From Bradyrhizobium septentrionale (GTDB taxonomy: Bacteria > Pseudomonadota > Alphaproteobacteria > Rhizobiales > Xanthobacteraceae), in the NCBI RefSeq assembly GCF_011516645.4, contig NZ_CP088285.1:9504501-9568500 (forward strand): a DNA stretch of 64,000 nucleotides. Reading direction: 5' to 3'. Shown here piece by piece: positions 26,977 to 35,569 of the stretch. The notes beneath the pieces are model-generated. The model ran no database searches. It worked only from the letters and a program-made list of their open reading frames with translations, and was not told the DNA's origin. Position 1 is the first letter of the stretch; every line of letters begins with the position of its first letter. The translations under genes were made by a program, and so were the position numbers.

Positions 26977-28047
26977 TCAAACGCGAAAGATGCGGGTGTA
27001 GCGCGATTTGATCGATTCCCCTTCCCGCTCCACCGCCGCAGGATCGTCCTTCATCGTCTTGATGTCCTTCAGCGGCTTGCGGCCCGCCTTCTCCTGGGCC
27101 TGCGCGTGGACCGAGCGCAGGCCGCCGATCTCGATGTTGAGCTGCTGCCCCTCGCGCCCGAGCGCGAACGATTGAAACAGCCTTGCGGCGTTCGGATGCG
27201 GGCAATCCTTGAAGATCCCGTTCGGGCCGACAATCAGCGGCGACCCTTCGGTGGCGTAGACCGGCTCGACCGGGCGGCTGGCCTCCTTCATCTGGAAGAT
27301 GTTGTACTCGTTGCCGTCAGCCATCACGGCGCGCTCGCCGAGATCGAGCTTCTTCGGCGGATCGGTCGAGGACTGCACCTGCATGATGTTCTGCTTTGCG
27401 AGCTGCTCGAAAAAGCTCCAGCCGAGGTCGCGCTGCATCTGATAGGTCGCGGTCATGATGGTGCCGCTATAGCCGGGATGCGCCTTGACGATCTTGCCCT
27501 TCCATTTCGGATCGAGCAGATCGGCAAAGCTCTTCGGCGCCTCCTCGGCCTTCACCAGATTGGTGTTGTAGGCAATGATCGAAAGCCAGACCCGGAAGCT
27601 TGCGAACTGGCCGTCGGGATCGCGATGCTCGTCGGGATAGTATCTTGCGACCTCCTCCGGAACATAGGGCGCCAGAATGCCGTCGCGCTTCCATACGATG
27701 AAATGTGCGGCGTCGGAGGAGTTGACGACGTCGACCGCATGAATGTTGCTGGAATATTCCTGGCCGACCCGCTGGAACACGCGCTCCGCGCCGGTGCGTT
27801 CGACACGCACGGTGATCCCCGGATATTTCGCTTCAAACGCCCTTGCCAGCTTTTCCGCGACCGGCAGATCGGTCGAGGTGTAGTAGACGACCTGGCCCTC
27901 CTTCCTCGCCGCCTCGATCAGCGTCGGCGTGACCGGTTCGGCAGGTGGCGCGGCGGCCACCACGCGCGTCGAAAGAGCGGCCCCTGCCAGCACTGCGCCC
28001 GAGCCCTTCAGCATAGCGCGGCGCGATAGCCCAGGATGTTTCCTCAT
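26977..28047 (-). CDS. ABC transporter substrate-binding protein (iron/spermidine-like, family 1)
   Basis: A 356-residue periplasmic binding protein exported by the Tat route: SRRAMLKGSGAVLAGA with the twin arginines near residues 9-10. The mature part has the Fbp/AfuA-type fold (VVYYTSTDLPVAEKLARAFEAKYPG, and SSDAAHFIVWKRDG), which binds iron, small anions or polyamine-like ligands. No ABC permease or ATPase is adjacent, so it is an orphan or works with a distant transporter. ATG 28047 (MRKHPGL) gives a canonical Tat leader and replaces the longer reading. Confidence 0.85.
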   Translation of the reverse strand: MRKHPGLSRRAMLKGSGAVLAGAALSTRVVAAAPPAEPVTPTLIEAARKEGQVVYYTSTDLPVAEKLARAFEAKYPGITVRVERTGAERVFQRVGQEYSSNIHAVDVVNSSDAAHFIVWKRDGILAPYVPEEVARYYPDEHRDPDGQFASFRVWLSIIAYNTNLVKAEEAPKSFADLLDPKWKGKIVKAHPGYSGTIMTATYQMQRDLGWSFFEQLAKQNIMQVQSSTDPPKKLDLGERAVMADGNEYNIFQMKEASRPVEPVYATEGSPLIVGPNGIFKDCPHPNAARLFQSFALGREGQQLNIEIGGLRSVHAQAQEKAGRKPLKDIKTMKDDPAAVEREGESIKSRYTRIFRV

Positions 28048-28196
28048 ATGATTCCCCGCACGCGATGGCGAAGTTGATACACCGTCCACCCGCTGATATT
28101 CCGATGCGCAAGGACGGAGTCTGTCGTCGACAGATGCTTCAGGTTGCAGCTAGACTTCTAACCAAGAAACAAGACTAAAGTTGGGGGAGAGGATCA

Positions 28197-29171
28197 ATGG
28201 CGGGCTTACGGTACGCCTTGGTGCTTGTCGCGGCGCTGCTGACCGGGTCGATGCCGGGCTCACGTGCTAACGCCGAAGACTACCCTGCACGGCCGGTCAG
28301 GATCATCGTTCCCTTCGGTCCCGGCGGCCCGGCCGACGTCGTCGCGCGACAGATCGGCAGCATCTTGCAGGAAAACCTCGGCCAGCCGTTCGTGGTGGAG
28401 AACCGCACCGGCGCCGGCGGCGTGATCGGCACGCTCGAGGTCGCCAAGGCGACGGCCGACGGCTACACCCTGCTGATGATGTCGAACACCCAGACCGCGA
28501 ATGAATCGCTGGTGCCGCAGCGCAAATATGAGCTGATGCGCGACCTCGTGCCGATCGCGTCCCTGAACACTTCCGACCTCGTGATCGTGGTCCACCCTTC
28601 TGTGCAAGCGAAGACGCTGCAGGAGTTCATTGCACTCGCGAAAGCCCAGCCCGGAAAGCTGAACTACGCCTCGTCGGGTCAGGGCACGCCCTATCACATG
28701 GCGGGCGAGTTGTTCAAAGCCATGGCCGGGATCGACGTCGTGCACGTGCCCTATCGCAACAGTGGCGAAGCCCGTAGCGGCGTCATCGGCGGCCAGGTCC
28801 AGATGATGATCGACGCCGTGCCGGCGATGGCGCCAAATGTTGCCGAAAACCAGGTGCGTGCGCTCGCGACAAGCGGCAAGATTCGCTCAGCGGTGCTGCC
28901 CAACGTTCCGACGGTGATCGAGGCCGGTGTCGCCGGCTATGAGGCGACGATCTGGCTTGGCCTGATGGCGCCGGCGGGTACGCCGAAGCCGATCATCGAC
29001 AAACTCAACACGGCCGTGAATGCCGCGACCAGGCGGCCGGAGGTCGAGAAGCTCTGGGCCGCGCAGGGCGCGGTACCGATGACGATGACGCCGGAGCGGT
29101 TCGACAAATTCCTGCGCGACGATATCGTGAAGTGGGCAGACGTCGTCAAAAGACTGGACAAGACCCAATAG
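28197..29171 (+). CDS. Bug-family (TctC) periplasmic substrate-binding protein
   Basis: A 324-residue extracytoplasmic receptor with a Sec signal (about residues 1-25, ending SRANAED). The Bug carboxylate-binding block IIVPFGPGGPADVVARQIG is near residue 35, with VVENRTGAGGVIG and ADGYTLLMMSNT following. ATG 28197 has GGGGGAGAGG upstream. No TctAB genes are next to it; the pair at 6758-8834 has its own TctC. It is divergent from the Tat-exported binding protein. Confidence 0.92.
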   Translation: MAGLRYALVLVAALLTGSMPGSRANAEDYPARPVRIIVPFGPGGPADVVARQIGSILQENLGQPFVVENRTGAGGVIGTLEVAKATADGYTLLMMSNTQTANESLVPQRKYELMRDLVPIASLNTSDLVIVVHPSVQAKTLQEFIALAKAQPGKLNYASSGQGTPYHMAGELFKAMAGIDVVHVPYRNSGEARSGVIGGQVQMMIDAVPAMAPNVAENQVRALATSGKIRSAVLPNVPTVIEAGVAGYEATIWLGLMAPAGTPKPIIDKLNTAVNAATRRPEVEKLWAAQGAVPMTMTPERFDKFLRDDIVKWADVVKRLDKTQ

Positions 29172-29210
29172 GCACGTACCGGAAAAGACCGCGGCGAAGG
29201 AACAGTGCGA

Positions 29211-29921
29211 ATGAAGACGTTGAACATCCTGAGCGGTGGCGCCGCGCAGGGCCTGGTGCACAGCATCGCGCCGGCGTTTGAAGCCGAAACCGGTCTCAGT
29301 ATTGCCGGCGATTTTGGCGCGGTCGGCGCCATGGCCGACAAATTGCGCACCGGCGTTCCGGCCGACATCGTCATCCTCACCGCCGCGCTGATCACGAAGC
29401 TTGCCGACGACGGGCTGGTCTTGCGCAGTTCGATTGCCGACATCGGCCGCGTTGAGACGGCACTTGCGGTCCGGGCGGGCGATCCGCCGGTGAGCGCAAA
29501 GGATACGACGAGCCTGCGCGCGGTGCTGCTCGCTGCGGACGCGATCTTCGTGCCGGATATCAAGGCCTCGACGGCCGGAATTCACGTCGCCAAGGTCCTC
29601 GCAGAGCTCGGCATTGCAGACGATGTTGCCGGCCGGCTGAAGATCTTTCCAAACGGCGCGACCGCGATGCGGCATCTGGCTGCCACCAATGACCGGCGGC
29701 CGCTCGGCTGCACGCAATCGACCGAGATCATCAGCACCCAGGGCGTCGTGCTATCGGGCATCTTGCCGCCGGGATGCGACCTTGCGACCATGTATACGGC
29801 CGCCGTTCCGACGCAGGCAGCCTCTGCACCGCAGGCGCTACGCCTGATCGCCTTGCTGACGTCGTCGGATGCATCGGAGCTGCGCAGCAAAGCGGGCTTC
29901 GTCTCCGACGTGACGTCGTAG
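29211..29921 (+). CDS. ModA-like substrate-binding domain protein without a signal peptide
   Basis: A 236-residue protein with the bilobal fold of molybdate/tungstate-type binding proteins: LNILSGGAAQGLVHSIAPAF at the start, then GVPADIVILTAALI and a C-terminal FPNGATAMRH / SGILPPG part. ATG 29211 has GAAGG 10 bp upstream. The chain enters the first strand after only three residues, so no signal peptide is visible, unlike true ModA. It may be a cytoplasmic ligand sensor or a decayed binding protein. It follows the Bug receptor gene by 39 bp on the same strand. Confidence 0.75.
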   Translation: MKTLNILSGGAAQGLVHSIAPAFEAETGLSIAGDFGAVGAMADKLRTGVPADIVILTAALITKLADDGLVLRSSIADIGRVETALAVRAGDPPVSAKDTTSLRAVLLAADAIFVPDIKASTAGIHVAKVLAELGIADDVAGRLKIFPNGATAMRHLAATNDRRPLGCTQSTEIISTQGVVLSGILPPGCDLATMYTAAVPTQAASAPQALRLIALLTSSDASELRSKAGFVSDVTS

Positions 29922-29974
29922 ATGGCTCGACCTTGCGCGAGATGACCTTACTTCGAATCGAGCGGCGCCTCCGC

Positions 29975-30037
29975 CTCACCTCGCCCCGCGTGCGGGGAGA
30001 GGTCGGAACGCATCGTCAGATGCGTTCCGGGTGAGGG
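29975..30037. repeat. three-way-junction palindromic unit
   Basis: CCTCACC at the left end pairs with GGTGAGG at the right. Inside are two hairpins, CTCGCCCCGC/GCGGGGAGAG and CGGAACGCATC/GATGCGTTCCG. It lies after the ModA-like gene and could act as an mRNA end structure. Confidence 0.6.
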
Positions 30038-30081
30038 GGAGTCTCCGCGAACGCAGCTATCGCCGTTTACGCGGAGGCGAC

Positions 30082-30121
30082 CCCTCACCCCAACCCTCTC
30101 CCCGTAAGAACGGGGCGAGGG
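30082..30121. repeat. REP-like palindromic unit (CCCTCTCC type), third copy
   Basis: CCCTCACCCCAACCCTCTCC, a short loop, then a degenerate GGGGCGAGGG arm. It is related to the units at 13008 and 14512. Confidence 0.55.
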
Positions 30122-30158
30122 AGCGCACCGCCCGTGCTATTCGACTTAGTCTGATCCC

Positions 30159-30965
30159 TTAGCGCGCCAACTGCGTGAGGCCCGTCGGTGGCCCGTCGAC
30201 CGCGGTCCAGCCACCGTCGACGAACAGCGTGCTGCCGCTGACATAGCTCGCCGCATCCGATGCGAGGTAAGCGACGGCGGTCGCGACCTCATCGGCACTG
30301 CTCCAGCGATTGAACACGGTGTGGCCGGCGTAGAGATTGTAGATGTCGGGCCGCTGCTTGAACGGGCCGGTCAGCGCGGTCTCCGCGATGCTCGGCGCGA
30401 TCGCGTTGACCCGGACGCCAGATCGGCCGACCTCGGACGCGAAGCCCTTGACCAGCAGCCCGATCGCAGCCTTGGTCGATCCATAGACCGCAAGCCCCGG
30501 CTCGATGGTCACCGCGCGCACCGACGAGCAGGCAATCAGGCTGCCGCCTTGCTGCTTGACCATGATGCGGCCGAACGCCTGGAAGAACCAGACCGTGCCC
30601 TTGATGTTGAGGTTGATGACCCGGTCGAGGTCCTCCCCGGTGTAGTCGAGGATGGTCTTGCGGATGTTCAGCCCCGGCGTCGTCACCGCGATATCGATGC
30701 GCTGAAATTCCGCGAGCGCCTTCGCCGCCAGCACCTCGACATCAGCCCGATCAGCCGCGTCGCAGCTGGCAGCCGTTGCTGATCCACCCTGTTGCCGGAT
30801 CGCCGCGGCGGTTGCTTCCGCACCTTCCACCGTGCGATCGGCACACAGCACGCGCGCGCCGAGCGACGCCAGCGCTTCGGCCGAGGATTTGCCGATCCCT
30901 GAGGCGGCCCCCAACACCACGGCCGTCTTGCCGGTGAGATCAAATAGTTTGCGATAGTCGGTCAC
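30159..30965 (-). CDS. SDR-family oxidoreductase
   Basis: A 268-residue classical short-chain dehydrogenase/reductase. The NAD(P) glycine motif GAASGIG is near residues 19-25, the D/CADR after the second strand contacts the cofactor, and the catalytic YGSTK is near 167-171 with the Ser in CSSVRAV before it. The GTG at 30965 (reading MTDYRKLFDLTGK) is the only sensible start and gives a normal N-terminus. It is divergent from the cyclase gene at 31129, which may be part of the same pathway. Substrate not predictable. Confidence 0.9.
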   Translation of the reverse strand: MTDYRKLFDLTGKTAVVLGAASGIGKSSAEALASLGARVLCADRTVEGAEATAAAIRQQGGSATAASCDAADRADVEVLAAKALAEFQRIDIAVTTPGLNIRKTILDYTGEDLDRVINLNIKGTVWFFQAFGRIMVKQQGGSLIACSSVRAVTIEPGLAVYGSTKAAIGLLVKGFASEVGRSGVRVNAIAPSIAETALTGPFKQRPDIYNLYAGHTVFNRWSSADEVATAVAYLASDAASYVSGSTLFVDGGWTAVDGPPTGLTQLAR

Positions 30966-31128
30966 GCGAACCCTCCCTTCGGCAACGCAGGCCGGAATGT
31001 AACACTTTCCCGATTTGCGTCAGGTTCTGCACTGAGGGCAAGCCGCATCTTGCGCAAGCGCGACAAACGCGTCAGCATTGTGGGTAGAAGCGCGCCTGCG
31101 CCAGCTCCGTCAAGAAAGGGCACCCGTC

Positions 31129-31824
31129 GTGAGGATCGTCGACCTGAGCCGAGAGCTCTATCACCGCACGCCGAGCTATCCCGGTCATCCGCCAATCATC
31201 CACGGGATGTGGAAGAACCACGCGGAAGCCCTTGCGGATTCGCGAAATGTCTATGGGTTGGCATCGATGTTCATTTCGATGCCGGACCATGGCGGAACCC
31301 ATATCGATGCGCCCCGGCATTTCGGCCCGAGCGGCATCCCGATCAACGAATATCCGCTCGAAAAGTGCATCGTGCCGGGCATCTGTCTCGACCTGCGCCA
31401 TATTGCGCCGCGTGCCGAGATCACCCCATCCGACCTCGCCGCCGCCGTGAAGGCGGCCGGGCGGCCGATCCCGAACGGCGGCACCGTCCTGCTCTGCACC
31501 GGGCACCATGCGCGAACCTTTCCGCGCAAGGAATATGCGACCGACAATTCAGGCGTGAATGTCGCCGCCACCGAGTGGCTTGCGAAGCAAGGCATCGTGC
31601 ATTTCGGCATCGATTCGATGCGCCCGGGTCCCGATAGCGACGAGAACCTGCTGGTTCACAAGGCCTGCCTCGACCTCGACATCACCCACATCGAAAGCCT
31701 GTGCAATCTCGAGGCCCTGCTTGGCCAGGGGCAGTTCACCTTCATCGGCCTGCCGATGAAATGGCGCGACGGGACGGCGTCGCCGATCCGCGCGGTGGCG
31801 GTGTTCGGCCTGCAGCAGTCGTGA
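31129..31824 (+). CDS. cyclase/kynurenine-formamidase-like hydrolase
   Basis: A 231-residue metal-dependent hydrolase of the putative cyclase family (kynurenine formamidase, isatin hydrolase relatives). The metal-binding signature HGGTHIDAPRHF is near residues 54-65, with CTGHHARTF and a later IHFGIDS-like segment. The GTG at 31129 (reading MRIVDLSREL) is chosen because AAAGGG stands 8 bp upstream and the family begins there; the longer reading from 31078 has no support. Only 19 bp separate it from the next Bug-type receptor gene, so it may open or process the ligand of that receptor. Confidence 0.88.
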   Translation: MRIVDLSRELYHRTPSYPGHPPIIHGMWKNHAEALADSRNVYGLASMFISMPDHGGTHIDAPRHFGPSGIPINEYPLEKCIVPGICLDLRHIAPRAEITPSDLAAAVKAAGRPIPNGGTVLLCTGHHARTFPRKEYATDNSGVNVAATEWLAKQGIVHFGIDSMRPGPDSDENLLVHKACLDLDITHIESLCNLEALLGQGQFTFIGLPMKWRDGTASPIRAVAVFGLQQS

Positions 31825-31843
31825 TGCGGGTGAGGCATATCCG

Positions 31844-32839
31844 ATGACGGGCAGCAGGCCAGCCTCGCCCTCGCGTCGTGCCATCTTGAAGGCCGGTGGC
31901 GTGCTCGCGGTCGCGGGTCTCGCCGGGGAAGCCAGGGCGGCCGGCTATCCGGAACGCCCGATCAAGGTCATCGTGCCGTTCGCGCCGGGCGGCCCCACCG
32001 ACATCATGGCCCGCATCCTCGGTACTCACCTCGGCGAAGCACTCGGCGGCACCATCGTAGTCGAGAACCGGCCGGGCGGCGGAGGCAATATCGGGATCGG
32101 CATAGCGGCACATGCCGACGCAGACGGCTACACCCTGCTGATCACGTCGAGTGCCTATGTCGTCAATCCCGGCCTCTACGCCAAAATCCCGTACGATCCG
32201 GCGAAAGACTTTGCACCGATTGCCGAGCTTGGTACCTCGCCCAACGTGATCCTGGTCAATCCGAAGCTCGGGATCAATTCGGTCGCCGACCTGGTCGCGC
32301 GTGCCAGGGCCAACCCGGACGAACTGAACTATGCGAGCCCAGGCCTCGGGACGACGCCGCATCTCGCCGGAGAGCTGTTCAAGATCATAGGCAATATCCA
32401 GATCACTCATGTGCCGTTCTCGGGTGCCGGTCCCGCCATCCAGGCGATCCTGAGCGGAACGACCCAGGTCGCGTTTGCGGCACTGCCACCAGCCCACCCG
32501 CACATCGAGTCGGGCGCGTTAAGGGCGCTGGCTGTCACCGGAACCCATCGATGGTTCGATTTGCCTGACGTGCCGACCATGATCGAGCTCGGCTACAAGG
32601 ATTTCGTCTCCGACACCTTCCAGGGGTTTCTCGCGCCCGCAAACACGCCCTCCCCCATCGTCGCACTGCTGTCGACGAAATCGATCGCGATCCTGAAGAC
32701 ACCGAATATCTCCGAACAGCTGCGCAATGACGGTTTCGAAGTGCTGGCAAACGGCCCCGACGGCATGCGCAGGCGAATTGCGGACGAAGTGCCGAAATGG
32801 CGCGACATCATCGCAAAGGCCGGGATCAAGCCGGTCTGA
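31844..32839 (+). CDS. Bug-family (TctC) substrate-binding protein with Tat-like leader
   Basis: A 331-residue periplasmic receptor. The leader SRRAILKAGGVLAVAGLAG has twin arginines, then EARA-AGYPERP as a cleavage region. The Bug block IVPFAPGGPTDIMARILG starts near residue 44 and is followed by VVENRPGGGGNIG. It is the third TctC-type receptor in the window and has no TctAB partner nearby. It is co-oriented with the cyclase upstream and the amidohydrolase downstream, which suggests a small hydrolytic uptake module. Confidence 0.92.
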   Translation: MTGSRPASPSRRAILKAGGVLAVAGLAGEARAAGYPERPIKVIVPFAPGGPTDIMARILGTHLGEALGGTIVVENRPGGGGNIGIGIAAHADADGYTLLITSSAYVVNPGLYAKIPYDPAKDFAPIAELGTSPNVILVNPKLGINSVADLVARARANPDELNYASPGLGTTPHLAGELFKIIGNIQITHVPFSGAGPAIQAILSGTTQVAFAALPPAHPHIESGALRALAVTGTHRWFDLPDVPTMIELGYKDFVSDTFQGFLAPANTPSPIVALLSTKSIAILKTPNISEQLRNDGFEVLANGPDGMRRRIADEVPKWRDIIAKAGIKPV

Positions 32840-32944
32840 GCAGATCAACATTGCGCGACACGCACAGCGTGTGGCCTTGCGACCGCCAAGGTGCATCCTT
32901 ACGGTGGCCCTCCATAACAAAACAACACTTGGGAGGCGATCGTC

Positions 32945-34040
32945 ATGGCTACAAGGCGGGATTTCCTGAAGGCGGGAGCAACGGCGGCGGCCGGCATCGT
33001 GTTCTGCGGCTGCGGGCTCGTGCACAACGCGAGCGCACAGCAATCGCGCCAGAAATTGCCGGTCTCCGTCAACGGCAAACGCGTCAAGACGATCGACATT
33101 CATTCGCATTGCCACTTCCGCGAGGCGGGAGCCCTGCTTGGCGCCGACGCCGGGAAACTGCAAGTGCCGCCGGTCAACGGCGCCATTGAGGCCTTCGTCG
33201 AGATCGACAAGCGCCTGGCTGCGATGGACGCGCAAGCGGTCGATATGGAGGTGCTGTCGATCAACCCATACTGGTACGACCGCGATCGCGAGCTTGCCGG
33301 GCAGATCGTGAAAATCCAGAATGAAAAGCTCGCCGAACTCTGCGCTTCAAAGCCCGAGCGGTTTGCGGCCTTCGCCTCGCTGACGCTGCAGGCGCCTGAT
33401 CTCGCCGTGCAGGAGCTGGAGACGGCGGTCAGGAAGCAGGGCCTGAAGGGTGCGGCGATCGGCGGCGTCGTCAACGGCGTCGAATTCTCCGATTCCAGGT
33501 TTCATCCGGTGTGGGCCAAGGCCGAGGAACTCGGCGTCCCCCTGTTCATCCATCCGCAGGGCGTGCCCGAGCTCAACAAGCGGCTCTCCGGCAATGGCTG
33601 GCTCGGCAACACGATCGGCAATCCGCTCGAGACCACGAATCGCGCTCTCTCACCTGATCTTCGAGGGTACGCTCGATCGCTTCCCGGGATTGAAGGTCAT
33701 CGCCGCGCACGGCGGCGGCTACCTCCCATCCTATGCCGACCGCTCGGACCATCCCTGCCTGGTCGGACCCAAGGGATGCAGCCCGGACGTCAAGCTCCAG
33801 AAAGCGCCGACGGAATATCTCAAGCAGATCTATTTCGACTCCTTGATCTTCACGCCTGAGGCCATCCGGCACCTCGCCGCCCAGGTGGGCGCCGGTCAGA
33901 TCGTGCTGGGAAGCGACTATCCCTATCCCTGGCAACTGGCACCGGTCGACCACATCTTCGCGTGCGCGTCGCTGAGCGACGACGACAAGGCCAATATTCT
34001 CGGCCAGACCGCAGCAAAGCTGCTCGGTGTTGCCGCGTGA
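32945..34040 (+). pseudogene. Tat-exported amidohydrolase (ACMSD-like), single-base frameshift
   Basis: The first frame (from ATG 32945) starts with a Tat leader, TRRDFLKAGATAAAG, then the metal motif IDIHSHCHF. It runs in register to GNPLETT near 33637. The rest (IALSHLIFEGTLDRFPG through HGGGYLPSYADR and the metal aspartate in GSDYPYPW) is in the next frame to 34040. Deleting one A of the AA at 33638-33639 restores a 364-residue amidohydrolase of the aminocarboxymuconate-semialdehyde decarboxylase type. Only this one defect is seen, so the gene may be intact in reality. Confidence 0.87.
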
Positions 34041-34084
34041 GGATGGCTGCGGAGCGTTGGACGATCTGAATTGCCGACGTCGCG

Positions 34085-34137
34085 CCTTGGCACGCGAACC
34101 TTGGCGCGCGCCTTAGCACGCGAGCTTGGCACGCGAC
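34085..34137. repeat. short tandem repeat, four units of 12-14 bp
   Basis: CCTTGGCACGCGAA, CCTTGGCGCGCG, CCTTAGCACGCGAG and CTTGGCACGCGAC follow one another between the amidohydrolase gene and the small membrane protein gene. A unit-number polymorphism between strains would be expected. Confidence 0.6.
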
Positions 34138-34151
34138 GACGGCGTCAACGA

Positions 34152-34433
34152 TCAGTAGGCTTTCACTGTCCGTATTTCGTTGCCCGACCGGGCCGCTGGC
34201 GCCGGCTGCGCGATGCTGGGCACCGGATCGGCGTCGATGGCATTAGTTCCAGCGAACTCGGCTTGCGCCGCGTCCGATATCCATTTGACCGCCGCCGGGC
34301 GACTGACCAGCATCCCGATCAAGGCAACGATGACGAGCACCGGTAGAGCGATCAGCTTGATGCTGAAGCTCCGGTAGTTGCTCTGCGGGTCCTGCCGTCG
34401 CTTGTCGAAAGAGCCCTGCATGGATTCCTCCAT
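34152..34433 (-). CDS. small single-pass membrane protein of unknown function
   Basis: 93 residues. An N-terminal polar part of about 25 residues (MEESMQGSFDKRRQDPQ) precedes one hydrophobic helix (LIALPVLVIVALIGMLV, about residues 27-43). The remainder is a Pro/Ala-rich tail, probably periplasmic. GGGGAG stands about 7 bp before the ATG. No family is recognised. A perfect CRP-type half-site pair lies 47 bp upstream (34480-34495) and a Crp-family regulator gene lies just beyond, so cyclic-nucleotide or Crp-dependent control is likely. Confidence 0.7.
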   Translation of the reverse strand: MEESMQGSFDKRRQDPQSNYRSFSIKLIALPVLVIVALIGMLVSRPAAVKWISDAAQAEFAGTNAIDADPVPSIAQPAPAARSGNEIRTVKAY

Positions 34434-34479
34434 AGTGTGCTCCCCGAAGCGTCACTTACCGCAACGCATGCAAGGCCGA

Positions 34480-34495
34480 TGTGATTGATTTCACA
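34480..34495. promoter_or_regulatory. CRP-type binding site TGTGA-N6-TCACA
   Basis: TGTGATTGATTTCACA matches the Escherichia coli CRP core on both arms. It is between the Crp-family gene (ends 34552) and the small membrane protein gene (start 34433). The neighbouring regulator keeps the Arg-Glu of the CRP recognition helix. Confidence 0.6.
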
Positions 34496-34551
34496 GGGCC
34501 TACCAAATTCACCGTTTCGTGACATGCCTGACTGGTCGGCCGCCGCAGCGA

Positions 34552-35301
34552 CTACTCGCCGTCATCAGCTCCGGCCTCGACCAACGCTTGAAGCGTCTCG
34601 GGCTTCAGCACGACGATCGCGCCATGCTCAAGCCTGACCCAACCGCGTATCGCCCACGCGCGGAGCTGCTTGTTGATGCTCTCGCGCGTCATGCCGACCA
34701 TCTCGCTGATCTCCTGCTGGGTGATTGAGATGGTGCGCCCCTGCGGCTCGCGCTTGTGCTTGTCACTGAGGCGCAGCAGCGCGCTGGCCAAGCGACCGGG
34801 CAAGTCCTGCAGGATCACCTGCTCGACCTGGTCACTGGTCCGGCGCAATCGTTCGCAAAGCAGTTCGATGAACTTCATCGCGAGCGTCGGCTGGCTGCGC
34901 ACGAAGGGAATGAACTCGCGCCGGTCGATGACGAACAGCTCACAATTGCTGTTGGCGGTGGCATCGGCCGTCCGCGACAAGCCGTCGAGCAGCGCGATCT
35001 CCCCGAATATCTCTCCTGCCTCGATCAGGTTCAGGATAGCGTTACGACCATCCGGCGATGAGATACTGATCTTCACCGTGCCCGAAATCACCGCAATCAA
35101 ACTCGTGCCGGGATCGCCCTTGGAAAAGATCGTCGTCCCACGCTTCAGCGTGGTGTGCTTGGCGTAACGGCAGAGCTGATCGAACGCCTCGGGCTCCAGA
35201 TCGGAGAAATAGGGATGCTTGCGCAGCACCGAAAGCTTGTTGTTCGGAAACGACGGCGCACCGGCAATTCGTTCTATGGGCGACGCACCGGTCATTGTCA
35301 T
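34552..35301 (-). CDS. Crp/Fnr-family transcriptional regulator
   Basis: About 249 residues. The N-terminal cyclic-nucleotide-binding-like domain contains GTTIFSKGDPGTSLIAV and the phosphate-cassette-like GEIFGEIALLDGLSRTADATA, whose GEIALL...R-T resembles the cAMP pocket. The C-terminal winged helix has QQEISEMVGMTRESINKQL, keeping the Arg-Glu pair that reads TGTGA in E. coli CRP. There is no N-terminal cysteine set, so it is not an oxygen-sensing Fnr. The start is uncertain: ATG 35301 or 35295 (no clear ribosome site), not the longer 35364 reading. A metallophosphoesterase that could degrade cyclic nucleotides is the upstream neighbour. Confidence 0.88.
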   Translation of the reverse strand: MTMTGASPIERIAGAPSFPNNKLSVLRKHPYFSDLEPEAFDQLCRYAKHTTLKRGTTIFSKGDPGTSLIAVISGTVKISISSPDGRNAILNLIEAGEIFGEIALLDGLSRTADATANSNCELFVIDRREFIPFVRSQPTLAMKFIELLCERLRRTSDQVEQVILQDLPGRLASALLRLSDKHKREPQGRTISITQQEISEMVGMTRESINKQLRAWAIRGWVRLEHGAIVVLKPETLQALVEAGADDGE

Positions 35302-35569
35302 CCAGACTGATTGTGTTGCGTTTAATCGGCCGCCAGAGCGGACGCCGACAAAGCCATCGATCAATGAAAGCGGAGGGGATTATAACCCCGCCGGGGACCT
35401 ACAGCAACAAAGGTCCGTGCAAGGGATTCAAAGTACAATTTGGAATAAATAAACACCTAGTTGCAACGCTCAATTGTACCCGACAGCGGCACCCGATCCG
35501 GAAACCCGGTCCGGCAACGCAAATCCCGCGTGGCGAAACGCCTCTGTGCCGGCCGGCGCCCGGCCCGGC

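Noticed and set aside
25121-27001. A 626-codon plus-strand open frame
   Set aside because: Antisense shadow of the molybdopterin oxidoreductase with no family features.
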